Below are positions 1 to 8,152 of a DNA stretch of 64,000 nt, piece after piece. The notes beneath the pieces were generated by a model. That model saw only the letters and a program-made list of their open reading frames with translations. It was not told the origin of the DNA and did not search any database. This stretch comes from a bacterium (lineage in GTDB: Bacteria; Bacteroidota; Ignavibacteria; SZUA-365). Each line of letters begins with the position of its first letter. Positions within the stretch are counted from its first letter, which is position 1. The DNA is taken from NCBI GenBank assembly GCA_020444325.1, contig JAHLLD010000001.1, positions 124,001 to 188,000 on the forward strand. The letters run 5' to 3'. The translations under genes and the position numbers were made by a program.

Positions 1-788
1 ATGTCTATCTGCTTCAGTCCACCGCAGCCCCAGTCAACGATAATTTCATGGAGCTGCTGTTCTGGATAGACGCCTGCAAACGCGCGAGCGCCGCGAGTGT
101 GACAGCCATCATCCCGTGGTTCAGCTACTCAAAGGGGGACAAGAAAGACGAACCCAGAGTATCGATCAGGGCGCGCGTCTGTGCCGATGCAATCGAAACC
201 GCCGGCGCTGACCGTGTGGTTACCGTGGATCTCCACGCTGCGCAGATCCAGGGTTTCTTTCGCATCCCCGTCGACGACCTGCGTGCCGCTCCCCTGCTCT
301 GTTCGGCTCTCGAAGCGGAAGTCCGCGGTCCCGCCGTCATCGTCTCGCCCGATGCCGGATTTGCAAAACGCGCCCGAATCTTTGCCGACCGCCTTGGTCT
401 TCCCCTGGCAATCGCGGAGAAACAGCGTGCTGCACATGACGAAAAGGCGTCAGTAGGTGGTATCATCGGGGATGTTGCCGGGAAGACGGCCATTCTGGTC
501 GACGATTTCACCATCAGTGCCGGCACACTGATTTCAGCAGCAGACCGGCTGCTCGAACATGGAGCCAGCCGCGTGCTCGCTGCAGTCACCCATGGCGTAT
601 TCGCATCAGATACCATTCGCCGCATCGACGAAAGCCGCATCGAGAAGCTCTTCATCACCGACACCGTCGAGCCAGCGCAGTCCCACCAAAGCGGAAAAAT
701 CACCATCTGCAGCATCGCCCCGCTCATCGGCGAAGCCATACGCAGAATCCACACCCGCCAGAGCATCAGTGTGCTGTTTGAGAGTTAA
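1..788 (+). CDS. prs: Ribose-phosphate pyrophosphokinase (PRPP synthetase), 5' end outside window
   Basis: The enzyme makes PRPP from ribose-5-phosphate and ATP for nucleotide, His and Trp synthesis in the cytoplasm. The reading frame is open from base 3, and about 261 residues are visible; the usual length is about 315, so roughly 50 N-terminal residues lie upstream. Family signatures are visible: LLQSTAAPVNDNFMELL, the catalytic flexible loop SKGDKKDEPRVSI (a DKKDEPR version rather than the enterobacterial RQDRK), DLHAAQIQGFF, and the PRPP-binding loop VDDFTISAGT (usually VDDxxDTxGT). The loop variants mean that substrate or allosteric properties may differ from class I enzymes. It ends with TAA at 786-788 and is followed by a palindromic repeat element. 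Confidence 0.93.
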   Translation, partial: VYLLQSTAAPVNDNFMELLFWIDACKRASAASVTAIIPWFSYSKGDKKDEPRVSIRARVCADAIETAGADRVVTVDLHAAQIQGFFRIPVDDLRAAPLLCSALEAEVRGPAVIVSPDAGFAKRARIFADRLGLPLAIAEKQRAAHDEKASVGGIIGDVAGKTAILVDDFTISAGTLISAADRLLEHGASRVLAAVTHGVFASDTIRRIDESRIEKLFITDTVEPAQSHQSGKITICSIAPLIGEAIRRIHTRQSISVLFES

Positions 789-814
789 GGCTGATGGAAA
801 ACGCAACCAGAGAT

Positions 815-962
815 AAAGGCAACCACAGATTCCACAGATTATTCCACAGATTCCACAGAAGAAATTTTCATGTCCGTTTGTGGAATCTGCTTGCCACGCC
901 GTAGTCCCGCATTGGCGGGACGAAGGCGGGTGTACGAATCTGTGGAATCTGTGGTTGCCTTT
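815..962. repeat. Palindromic element with 26-bp perfect terminal inverted repeats (CCACAGATT type)
   Basis: The left arm (815-840) begins AAAGGCAACCACAGATTCCA. The right arm (937-962) is its exact reverse complement. The arms contain tandem CCACAGATT words. The centre holds a GTCCCGC/GCGGGAC mini-hairpin (about 904-920). No ORF is present. It fills the gap between prs and rfbB and could form a long RNA hairpin. It has the same architecture as the ACGCAGATT elements elsewhere in the window but different sequence words. Confidence 0.85.
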
Positions 963-1028
963 TCCTGTGGCTGCCTTTCAGTAAATCCCGGGATTTTTCC
1001 TTAAGTTACAGGATTGAATCCGTCACTA

Positions 1029-2072
1029 ATGCCTGAACGCAACTTGAGCCCAAACACTTTCACCCCGACTTCCCTCCTCATTACCGGCGGAGCGGGATTT
1101 ATCGGCAGTAATTTTGTCCGCACCTATATAGAGAGCCATCCGGATGTGAAGGTTACGGTGCTGGATGCGCTGACATATGCGGGGAACCTGGAGAATCTGG
1201 CGGACCTTGAGGGACGCTTCTCTTTCGTGAAGGCGGATATAACGGATGCGGAGGCGGTGCGGAAAGCGCTGGCGGAGCATGCGGTGGATGCAGTGGTGCA
1301 CTTTGCGGCGGAGTCGCATGTGGATCGCAGCATTCTGGGTCCCATGGTCTTCACGCAGACGAACGTGCTGGGCACGCATGTAATGCTCGAGGAGAGCCGA
1401 CGCCACGGAATTATGCGCTTTCTGCATATTTCCACGGATGAGGTGTATGGTTCGCTCGGACCCGAGGGCAGTTTCACCGAAGCGTCGCCCATCGATCCCA
1501 CCTCCCCCTATGCGGCGTCGAAGGCGGCGTCGGACCTGGTGGTGCAGTCGTACATCAAGACCTTCGACTTCCCGGCACTCATCACGCGCTGCTCGAACAA
1601 CTACGGTCCCTGGCAGTTCCCCGAAAAGCTCATTCCCCTCATGCTCATCAATGCGATGAACGACAAGCCGCTGCCGGTGTATGGCGACGGGATGAATGTG
1701 CGGGACTGGATTCACACGCGCGACCACTCGCTGGCGGCTATGCAGGTTCTGCATAATGGCACGCCGGGCGAGGTCTACAATGTGGGCTCGAGCAACGAGT
1801 GGCCCAACATCGACATCGTGAAGCTGATTTTGAAGACGCTCGGCAAGCCCGAGTCGCTCATCACCTTCGTGAAAGATCGTCCCGCCCACGACCGCCGCTA
1901 CGCCATCGACTCCTCCAAAATCGCCCGCGACCTGAACTGGAAAGCCTCCGTGCCCTTCGATGAAGGCATCGCTGAAACCATCGCATGGTACCAGCAGAAT
2001 GAGCAGTGGTGGAAGCGTGTGATGAGTGGGGAATACGTGAAATACTACGAACAACAATATGCATCCCGATAG
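1029..2072 (+). CDS. rfbB: dTDP-glucose 4,6-dehydratase
   Basis: It is an NAD-dependent extended short-chain dehydrogenase that converts dTDP-glucose to dTDP-4-keto-6-deoxyglucose, the entry to rhamnose and other deoxysugars. From the ATG at 1029 it has 347 residues, the normal size. The Rossmann motif GGAGFIGSN lies near residues 20-28, followed by STDEVYGSLG, the catalytic SPYAASKAASD (YxxxK) and NVRDWIHTRDH. A TTG at 1014 would add five residues; I prefer the ATG, but neither has a clear ribosome-binding site. It is the first gene of the exopolysaccharide locus. No rfbA, rfbC or rfbD lies in the window, so the final sugar cannot be named. Confidence 0.95.
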   Translation: MPERNLSPNTFTPTSLLITGGAGFIGSNFVRTYIESHPDVKVTVLDALTYAGNLENLADLEGRFSFVKADITDAEAVRKALAEHAVDAVVHFAAESHVDRSILGPMVFTQTNVLGTHVMLEESRRHGIMRFLHISTDEVYGSLGPEGSFTEASPIDPTSPYAASKAASDLVVQSYIKTFDFPALITRCSNNYGPWQFPEKLIPLMLINAMNDKPLPVYGDGMNVRDWIHTRDHSLAAMQVLHNGTPGEVYNVGSSNEWPNIDIVKLILKTLGKPESLITFVKDRPAHDRRYAIDSSKIARDLNWKASVPFDEGIAETIAWYQQNEQWWKRVMSGEYVKYYEQQYASR

Positions 2073-2078
2073 ATACAT

Positions 2079-2189
2079 AAGAGTAACGCAGATTATCGCT
2101 GATTTTACGCAGATTATCGCAGAGGAAAATTTTTCATTCTCTCCCTGCGAAAATCAGCGTGTACTCTGCGAAAATCTGCGTTCCTCTTC
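2079..2189. repeat. Palindromic intergenic element (ACGCAGATT type)
   Basis: The left half has GAGTAACGCAGATTATCGC and a second ACGCAGATTATCGC. The right half has the reverse-complementary GCGAAAATCTGCGTTCCTC. The centre is AT-rich (AAAATTTTTCATT). No coding potential is seen. Copies of the same design lie at 18110-18258, 22680-22822 and 26851-27005. Confidence 0.85.
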
Positions 2190-2224
2190 ATTTTGCCTGA
2201 TAATCACTTAATCTTAGACTAGCT

Positions 2225-3547
2225 ATGACACTCGAACAAAAAATCACCTCGAAAGACATCACCATTGGTGTGGTGGGGCTTGGTTATGTGGGTTTGCCGC
2301 TGGCGGTGGAGTATGCCGCGCAGGGGTTCAAGACCGTTGGTATTGACGTCGATCAGAAGAAGGTCGATGCCCTGAACAAGGGGAAGAACTACATCGATGA
2401 TGTGGATTCGAAGCTGCTGGCGTCGGTGGTGAAGGAAGGCTGGTTCAAGGCCGAGAATCACTACCGCAGCGTCAAGAAGCTGGATGTGATTTTCATCTGT
2501 GTCCCGACGCCCTTCACGGAAACGAAGGATCCGGATATTACCTACATCATCGACAGCGCCGAGGGCGTGGCGACGGGACTGCGGAAGGACCATATCGTCA
2601 TCCTCAAAAGCACGACCTTCCCCGGTACCACCGAGTATCACGTGCAGCCTATTCTCGAGCGCACGAAACTCAAGGCCGGGAAGGATTTCTGGCTGGCGTT
2701 CTCCCCCGAGCGCATCGACCCGGGCAACAAGACCTGGAATACGTCCAACACCCCAACCGTCGTCGGTGGCGTGACCAAGCAGTGCACGAAGTATGCCGCA
2801 CTTGTCACACAGCAGGTGATTGCGACTGTCGTGCCCGTGAGCAATCCGAAGATCGCCGAGATGGAAAAGCTGCTCGAGAACATCTTCCGCTCCGTCAACA
2901 TCGCCCTGGTCAATGAACTCGCGCAGCTCTGCGACCGCATGGAAGGCATTGACATGTGGGAAGTCATCGACGCCGCAAAAACCAAACCGTTCGGCTTCAT
3001 GCCGTTTTATCCGGGTCCCGGCATTGGTGGACACTGTATTCTCATCGATCCCTACTACCTGAGCTGGATCGCGCGCAAATATGATTTCCAGACGAACTTT
3101 ATCGGACTCGCGGCCGAGACCAATGAGAGCATGCCGTTTTACGTGAAGAACATGATCTTCCGGGAAATCAGCATGCTGCCCGTGGCGATGAAGGATGCCA
3201 ACATCCTCATGCTCGGCGTGGCCTTCAAGAAGGATGTTGACGACACCCGTCACTCCCCCGCCCTCCGCGTCATGGAGCTGCTGCTCGAAGACAACGTCCG
3301 CAAGCTGCATTACAACGACCCGTGGGTCCCGCAGGTCCGCGTCAACGGCTCGACGCTCAAGTCCAAAAAACTCACGCCCGCACTCATCGAGAAAATGGAC
3401 GTCGTCGTCATCACCACCGACCACAGCGCCTACGACTACGACATGATCTGCAAACACGCCAAAGTCGTCGTCGACACGCGGAATGCGACGCGCGATGTGC
3501 GCGGCAAAAAGAAGCACGTGACCGTCCTCGGAGACGGGCGGAAATAG
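2225..3547 (+). CDS. Nucleotide sugar dehydrogenase (UDP-GlcNAc/UDP-ManNAc 6-dehydrogenase type)
   Basis: It oxidises C6 of a UDP-N-acetylhexosamine to the uronic acid with two NAD+. It has 440 residues. The N-terminal NAD-binding GLGYVGLP lies at 18-25, with IFICVPTPF, FSPERIDPGN and the active-site segment GPGIGGHCI, whose cysteine (Cys271) forms the thioester intermediate. The C-terminal UDP-binding domain has GVAFKKDVDDTRHSPA. GGHCI and SPERIDPG resemble WbpA/WecC enzymes more than UDP-glucose dehydrogenase (GGSCFPKD). The adjacent UDP-GlcNAc 2-epimerase gene suggests that UDP-GlcNAcA and/or UDP-ManNAcA is the product. The start is the ATG at 2225; no strong ribosome-binding site is seen. 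Confidence 0.92.
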   Translation: MTLEQKITSKDITIGVVGLGYVGLPLAVEYAAQGFKTVGIDVDQKKVDALNKGKNYIDDVDSKLLASVVKEGWFKAENHYRSVKKLDVIFICVPTPFTETKDPDITYIIDSAEGVATGLRKDHIVILKSTTFPGTTEYHVQPILERTKLKAGKDFWLAFSPERIDPGNKTWNTSNTPTVVGGVTKQCTKYAALVTQQVIATVVPVSNPKIAEMEKLLENIFRSVNIALVNELAQLCDRMEGIDMWEVIDAAKTKPFGFMPFYPGPGIGGHCILIDPYYLSWIARKYDFQTNFIGLAAETNESMPFYVKNMIFREISMLPVAMKDANILMLGVAFKKDVDDTRHSPALRVMELLLEDNVRKLHYNDPWVPQVRVNGSTLKSKKLTPALIEKMDVVVITTDHSAYDYDMICKHAKVVVDTRNATRDVRGKKKHVTVLGDGRK

Positions 3548-3583
3548 CAGATTGCAAATTGCAAATTGCAGATAACAGATAAC

Positions 3584-3699
3584 ATCGTCCCCACGCTCTG
3601 CGTGGGGACGGATATCCCGAACGCTCTGCGTTCATTCAATCCGTGAAATCGCCGCAGAGCGGCGCATAAAGACGTCCCCACGCAGAGCGTGGGGACGAT
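3584..3699. repeat. 116-bp element with paired CGTCCCCACGC hairpins, copy 1
   Basis: A perfect hairpin at 3586-3610 (CGTCCCCACGC / GCGTGGGGACG around a CTCTGC-like centre) and its counterpart at 3673-3697 form terminal inverted repeats ATCGTCCCC...GGGGACGAT. The interior has GAACGCTCTGCGTTC and CGCCGCAGAGCGGCG palindromes. It is intergenic, between the dehydrogenase and epimerase genes. Other copies lie at 6811-6925, 14436-14551 and 41260-41375. Confidence 0.9.
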
Positions 3700-3708
3700 G
3701 AGGACTCG

Positions 3709-4827
3709 ATGTTAACATTCCTCTCGGTCGTTGGAGCCAGACCCAATTTCATGAAAGTCGCGCCGTTGCACAGGGCGTTTGCGAAGTATGCAGGCGATGT
3801 GCGGCATATGATCTGTCATACCGGACAGCATTACGACGAGAAGATGTCGAAGATTTTCTTTGATGACCTGGAACTGCCGCAGCCGGATATTTACCTGGGC
3901 GTGGGCTCGGGGTCGCATGCTGAGCAGACGGCACGTGTGATGGTGGAATTCGAGAAGGTGCTGCTGGAGCATAAGCCGGACTGCGTGATCGTGGTCGGCG
4001 ATGTGAATTCCACTCTCGCCTGTTCTGTGACCGCCGCCAAGCTGCATATCCCCGTGGCGCATGTGGAAGCAGGACTCCGCAGCTTCGACCGCGACATGCC
4101 CGAGGAAATCAATCGCCTGGTGACGGACGTCATTGCCGATCATCTCTTCGTCACCGAAAAAGCCGGTATGCAGAATCTGCATAATGAAGGCGTGGCGGAC
4201 GCCAAAGTGCATTTTACGGGGCATGTGATGATCGACTCGCTGGCCCATTACCGCGAAAAATCGGCGACCAGCAGTGTGCTGGCAGATTTCGACCTCCTGC
4301 CGAAGGCGTATACGCTGGTCACCCTGCATCGTCCCTCCAATGTGGATTCCCGCGAAAACCTCGAGCGCATTCTCACGCTGTTCGAAGCGCTGCAGACGGA
4401 AACGCGTTTCCTCTTCCCCGTCCACCCCCGCACGCGCACGCGCATCGCGGAGTTCGGACTCGAGGAGCGCGTCCGTGCCATCACCTCGCTCACGCTCTGC
4501 GACCCCATCGGCTACCTGGATTTCCTGAAGCTGATGGACAATGCCGCGCTCATCCTCACTGACTCCGGCGGCATTCAGGAGGAAAGCACCTGGCTGCAGA
4601 TTCCCTGCATCACCCTGCGGGAAAACACCGAGCGTCCCATCACCGCCGAAATCGGTACCAATGAAGTGGTCGGACTCAATATCCCCCTCGCAGTGGAAAA
4701 ATCCCGCGCTGCATTGAATGGAAAGGCAAAAGAAGGTACTATTCCCGAGTTATGGGATGGACATGCTGCCGAGAGAATCGTTGCCATCCTTGTGGACGCA
4801 TATACCATCAAGGAGAACACGGATTGA
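3709..4827 (+). CDS. wecB: UDP-N-acetylglucosamine 2-epimerase (non-hydrolysing)
   Basis: It interconverts UDP-GlcNAc and UDP-ManNAc in the cytoplasm and has a GT-B fold. It has 372 residues, the family length. Visible motifs are GARPNFMKVAPL at the N-terminus, HTGQHYD, HVEAGLRSFDRDMPEE (catalytic acid region), TLHRPSNVD, HPRTR and DSGGIQEE (UDP binding). The start is the ATG at 3709, directly after the 116-bp repeat. Together with the upstream dehydrogenase it can supply N-acetylmannosamine or its uronic acid to the polysaccharide. Its 3' end lies next to the Wza-like gene, whose long open frame overlaps it if an upstream start is used. Confidence 0.95.
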   Translation: MLTFLSVVGARPNFMKVAPLHRAFAKYAGDVRHMICHTGQHYDEKMSKIFFDDLELPQPDIYLGVGSGSHAEQTARVMVEFEKVLLEHKPDCVIVVGDVNSTLACSVTAAKLHIPVAHVEAGLRSFDRDMPEEINRLVTDVIADHLFVTEKAGMQNLHNEGVADAKVHFTGHVMIDSLAHYREKSATSSVLADFDLLPKAYTLVTLHRPSNVDSRENLERILTLFEALQTETRFLFPVHPRTRTRIAEFGLEERVRAITSLTLCDPIGYLDFLKLMDNAALILTDSGGIQEESTWLQIPCITLRENTERPITAEIGTNEVVGLNIPLAVEKSRAALNGKAKEGTIPELWDGHAAERIVAILVDAYTIKENTD

Positions 4828-4863
4828 ACGGATCGGACGGATTTTCACGGAGGTTTTTCTTCA

Positions 4864-5003
4864 CGCGTCCCGTGAAGTCCCTCATGCGGGACGAACGGGA
4901 CTCAAGCGTCCCACGAAGTCCCGCCTGCGGGACGAGTGGGACTCACGCCTGCGCGCCGGAGTCCGAGCAGAGCGATGGACGAAGGCGGGCGTGCCGCGCA
5001 GCG
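4864..5003. repeat. Hairpin mosaic at the N-terminus of the Wza-like ORF
   Basis: Successive short inverted repeats are present: GTCCCGTGAAGTCCCTCATGCGGGAC is imperfect, while GTCCCACGAAGTCCC / GCGGGACGAGTGGGAC is nested and GTCCCGC...GCGGGAC is clear. They are joined by TCAAGC and TCACGC words. The array covers the possible start codon and the residues before the signal peptide of the downstream export protein, so it is probably translated. Confidence 0.7.
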
Positions 5004-6707
5004 GTACTCACGCTTTTCCTGATCTTCCTGGCTGTTCCAAGCTTCGCCCAGATCGATGGAGGCAGCAATCCACTCGATAAACTCCTTGGCGGAGAGAAGT
5101 CGACAGATAAGGCAAGTGCGATGCTCAGCAAAGAACCAGTTCCTGTTGCGCGTACGGTGAAGGCTGATGAGTACGTCTGCGGGGCGGGGGATGTGCTGAG
5201 TTTGATTACGACGATGCCGGTGAATTCGGAGGCGGTGCTGCCGGTGACGGCGGATGGCGCTCTGCTGCTGCCGCGTGTGGGCGCCGTGCAGATCGCCGGG
5301 AAGACGCTGGCGGAGACGCGGGAGTCCGTCTATGCCGCGCTGCGCGCGAAGTATCCGGCTTTTGAAGGGACACTGTCGCTCCTCCAGCCGCGTCCCATAC
5401 TCGTGACCGTGCAGGGCGAAGTGAAGACGCCCGGACTCCTGAAACTTACTGCCGCCACACCGGTTTCGGTGGCCCTGCGCATGGCGGATGTGAAGCAGGA
5501 TGACAATCAGAAATCCCCCATGCAGATTCTGCAGGGAGGGGAACCGTCGAACAATCCCGGCTATCGCGAACGCCTCGGCAGCCGCTTTTTCGGCGCGAAT
5601 GAAATGGATGCGCGGGCGCTGCGTCGTGTGCTCGTGCAGCATGCGGACGGAACGACCAACCGCGCTGATATCCCGATGTACGAAGCGACGCGTGATGGAC
5701 GCTACGATCCGCTCCTTCGCGAAGGCGATATCATCGTCGTACCGCATCGCGATGCCGGTGCTCCCACCATCGCCGTGCTCGGCGCAGTACAGCGTCCGGG
5801 AGTCTTTGACTTTGTCGAAGGCGACCGGCTGTCGGACCTCCTCCGCATGGGCTTCGGCGTCGATCGTTCGCGCATGCTCACAGGAGCCGAACTCACGCGC
5901 GCCAGTGGCGAGAACATTGAACTGGATATCTCTGAACTGAAAACCGGCGTCCCTTCACAGGATATCGCACTGCAGCCGGGCGATCGCGTGCTCGTGTATG
6001 CCGTGCCGCACCGCGCCAGCAACGGCAGTGCCGTGGTGGATGGCGAAGTACTGAATCCCGGTGCCTATCCCGTCACCCCGGGCAAGACCACCATTGCGGA
6101 ACTCGTGCGCATGGCCGGCGGCTTCACTGCCGATGCGTATCCCGGACAGGCAGAACTCTATCGCCGGCAGACCGGAGCCGACGGTTTCGCCATCGATCGC
6201 GATCGCGAGAAATACCGCAACTTCGCCAAGAGTACACTGGTGACGGAAGACACGCTGTACTGGCGCATCAACTCCAAGGTGCGGGAAGGACAGGTGGCCG
6301 TGGATTTCCATCGGCTCTTTGTGAAAGACGACCGCACGGCGGACGTCCCGCTGCAGGATGGCGACATTCTCCTCATTCCCCGCAATTCGGGCACGGTTTA
6401 TGTGTATGGTTCCGTTCGCAACAGCGGCTTCGTGCCCTGGAAAGAGGGAATGGATTTCGACGACTTTATCGCCGGAGCCGGTGGCTATACCGAAAGTGCG
6501 GATGAATCGCGCGTGGCCGTCATCAAAGGCAACTCCGGCGCCTGGATCGAACCCGACGACGCCGTCATTGAACCCGGTGACCTGATCTACGCCACGCCCG
6601 AAGCCCTCGTGCCCCTCGCGCGAACGACCGACATCCTCGCCGTCGCCGCCGCCATCGTCGGTGGACTCGCCGGTGTCGCGGGACTTGTTATCTCGGTCAC
6701 CCGGTAG
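4884..6707 (+). CDS. Polysaccharide export outer-membrane protein (Wza/SLBB family)
   Basis: It is a periplasmic/outer-membrane protein that forms the export channel for exopolysaccharide. From the ATG at 4884 it has 607 residues. A hydrophobic signal segment (AAVLTLFLIFLAVPSFAQ) starts only near residue 40, because the first 40 residues are encoded by hairpin repeats. Next comes a polysaccharide-export domain (GAGDVLSL...LLPRVGAVQIAGKTL), then repeated SLBB-type units (VLGAVQRPGVFDFVEG, VDGEVLNPGAYPVTPG, VYGSVRNSGFVPWKEG). A C-terminal membrane helix (ILAVAAAIVGGLAGVAGLV) is present. There is no obvious lipobox cysteine. No ATG, GTG or TTG lies in frame between 4884 and the signal peptide; the only upstream ATG (4752) would overlap wecB. 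Confidence 0.9.
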   Translation: MRDERDSSVPRSPACGTSGTHACAPESEQSDGRRRACRAAVLTLFLIFLAVPSFAQIDGGSNPLDKLLGGEKSTDKASAMLSKEPVPVARTVKADEYVCGAGDVLSLITTMPVNSEAVLPVTADGALLLPRVGAVQIAGKTLAETRESVYAALRAKYPAFEGTLSLLQPRPILVTVQGEVKTPGLLKLTAATPVSVALRMADVKQDDNQKSPMQILQGGEPSNNPGYRERLGSRFFGANEMDARALRRVLVQHADGTTNRADIPMYEATRDGRYDPLLREGDIIVVPHRDAGAPTIAVLGAVQRPGVFDFVEGDRLSDLLRMGFGVDRSRMLTGAELTRASGENIELDISELKTGVPSQDIALQPGDRVLVYAVPHRASNGSAVVDGEVLNPGAYPVTPGKTTIAELVRMAGGFTADAYPGQAELYRRQTGADGFAIDRDREKYRNFAKSTLVTEDTLYWRINSKVREGQVAVDFHRLFVKDDRTADVPLQDGDILLIPRNSGTVYVYGSVRNSGFVPWKEGMDFDDFIAGAGGYTESADESRVAVIKGNSGAWIEPDDAVIEPGDLIYATPEALVPLARTTDILAVAAAIVGGLAGVAGLVISVTR

Positions 6708-6767
6708 ATCGAACCACGATGTCGAGAATGTGAACCACGATGTCGCGATGGTACGAAGGAAAATAGG

Positions 6768-6925
6768 CGTCCCCACGCAGAGCGTGGGGACGATGAACCC
6801 CAGCTTACCCATCTTCCCCACGCTCCGCATGGGGACGGAAATCCCGAACGCTCTGCGTTCATTGAATCCGTCGAATCGCCGCAGAGCGGCGCATGAAGAC
6901 GTCCCCACGCAGAGCGTGGGGACGA
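6768..6925. repeat. CGTCCCCACGC element, copy 2 plus a solo hairpin
   Basis: A single hairpin CGTCCCCACGC...GCGTGGGGACG lies at 6768-6792. A full 115-bp element at 6811-6925 follows. Its left arm is degenerate (TTCCCCACGCTCCGCATGGGGACG) and its right arm is intact. The interior palindromes are the same as in copy 1. The gap between the Wza-like and Wzz-like genes (6708-6955) holds nothing else recognisable. Confidence 0.88.
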
Positions 6926-6955
6926 TGAACATCTCCAACACCAGCGCTGAGCACT

Positions 6956-8152
6956 ATGAGCGAAAACACTGAGAATGTAACTGAGAACAGGCCGTTTGTG
7001 CGGTCGGTGTTTGTGCTGTTGCGGCACTGGCGCTTCCTGGCGCTGAGTTTTGTGGTGGCCGCGGTAGTGGCGGTGGTGTTCGCGCTGATGATGCCTAACT
7101 GGTTCAAATCCACCGCAACCTTCCTTCCGCCCGCGGGCGGGAGTGGATTGCTGGATAAGGTGTCCGGCGGACTCTCTACCACCCTGCGCACGTTCGGGAT
7201 ATCCGGCATCGGCGGAGAAAGCGGCGGGTACAGCTACCTGTCCATTCTCGAAAGCCGGCGCATGGGCGAACGCATCGTCAACGAGTTCGACCTGATCAAG
7301 GTCTACGACATCGGCGACGGCTCGATGGAAAAGGCGCTGGGCAATCTCGAAGACAATACGAACTTCGAATTCGATGAAGATGGACGCGTGGTGATTTCGG
7401 TGTGGGACACCGATCCGAAACGCGCGGCCGAAATGGCCAACACGTACTTTACGAATCTCAATGATATCAGCACGGAACTCAACAGCGCCGAGGCGCGTGG
7501 CAACCGCGAGTTCGTCGAACTGCAGTACACCACCGTGCGCGACAGTCTGCACCGGCTTGAAGAACGCATGGCCGCGTTTCAGCGAAGGACGAAAATCCTC
7601 TCCCTCGAAGAGCAAACCAAGGCCACGATCAAGGCCGCCGGGGAAATGTACGCGCAGCTCGAATCGTACCGCGTGATGCTCGGTGTGCTCGAACGCAACC
7701 TGGGGAAGGACGATGCAGAAGTGCGTTCGCTGCGCATCGCCATCAGCGAAATGGAGAAGCGCGTGCCCGGACTCGGAGACAACGAGCTCACCGGGATGCT
7801 GGGTGACAACGTGGGTGACATTTCCGAAGAAGGCATCACCTACCTGCGCCTGTACCGTGACATTGAAATCCTCAGCAAGCTGCAGGCGTTTCTTCTGCCG
7901 ATGTATCAGCAGTCCCTCATCGACGAACAGAAAAAAATGCATGTGCTCGTGCCGCTGGATGTCGCCGTTCCCGCCGAGCGCAAAAGCCGTCCCCGCCGAT
8001 CCATCATCGTGCTCGCGGCCGGACTCTCGGTGCTGTTTCTCGCCGCCGCTTTTCTCCTCATTCGCGAGCGCCTGCGTTATTACAGCGCGCAGCACGCGGA
8101 TGAATGGTCCAGCGTCCGTCGCAGCATAGGATTCAAACGCAGCAAGGAATGA
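6956..8152 (+). CDS. Chain-length determinant family protein (Wzz/PCP)
   Basis: It is an inner-membrane polysaccharide co-polymerase that controls modal chain length and works with the export protein. It has 398 residues. A transmembrane helix lies near residues 27-47 (FLALSFVVAAVVAVVFALMM), then the Wzz-type segment NWFKSTATFLPP. A long periplasmic helical region with coiled-coil character (about 160-260) follows, and a second membrane helix lies near 345-365 (IIVLAAGLSVLFLAAAFLL). No Walker kinase domain is present, so it is a PCP without a BY-kinase part. The TGA stop (8150-8152) overlaps the next gene's ATG, so translation is probably coupled. Confidence 0.88.
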   Translation: MSENTENVTENRPFVRSVFVLLRHWRFLALSFVVAAVVAVVFALMMPNWFKSTATFLPPAGGSGLLDKVSGGLSTTLRTFGISGIGGESGGYSYLSILESRRMGERIVNEFDLIKVYDIGDGSMEKALGNLEDNTNFEFDEDGRVVISVWDTDPKRAAEMANTYFTNLNDISTELNSAEARGNREFVELQYTTVRDSLHRLEERMAAFQRRTKILSLEEQTKATIKAAGEMYAQLESYRVMLGVLERNLGKDDAEVRSLRIAISEMEKRVPGLGDNELTGMLGDNVGDISEEGITYLRLYRDIEILSKLQAFLLPMYQQSLIDEQKKMHVLVPLDVAVPAERKSRPRRSIIVLAAGLSVLFLAAAFLLIRERLRYYSAQHADEWSSVRRSIGFKRSKE

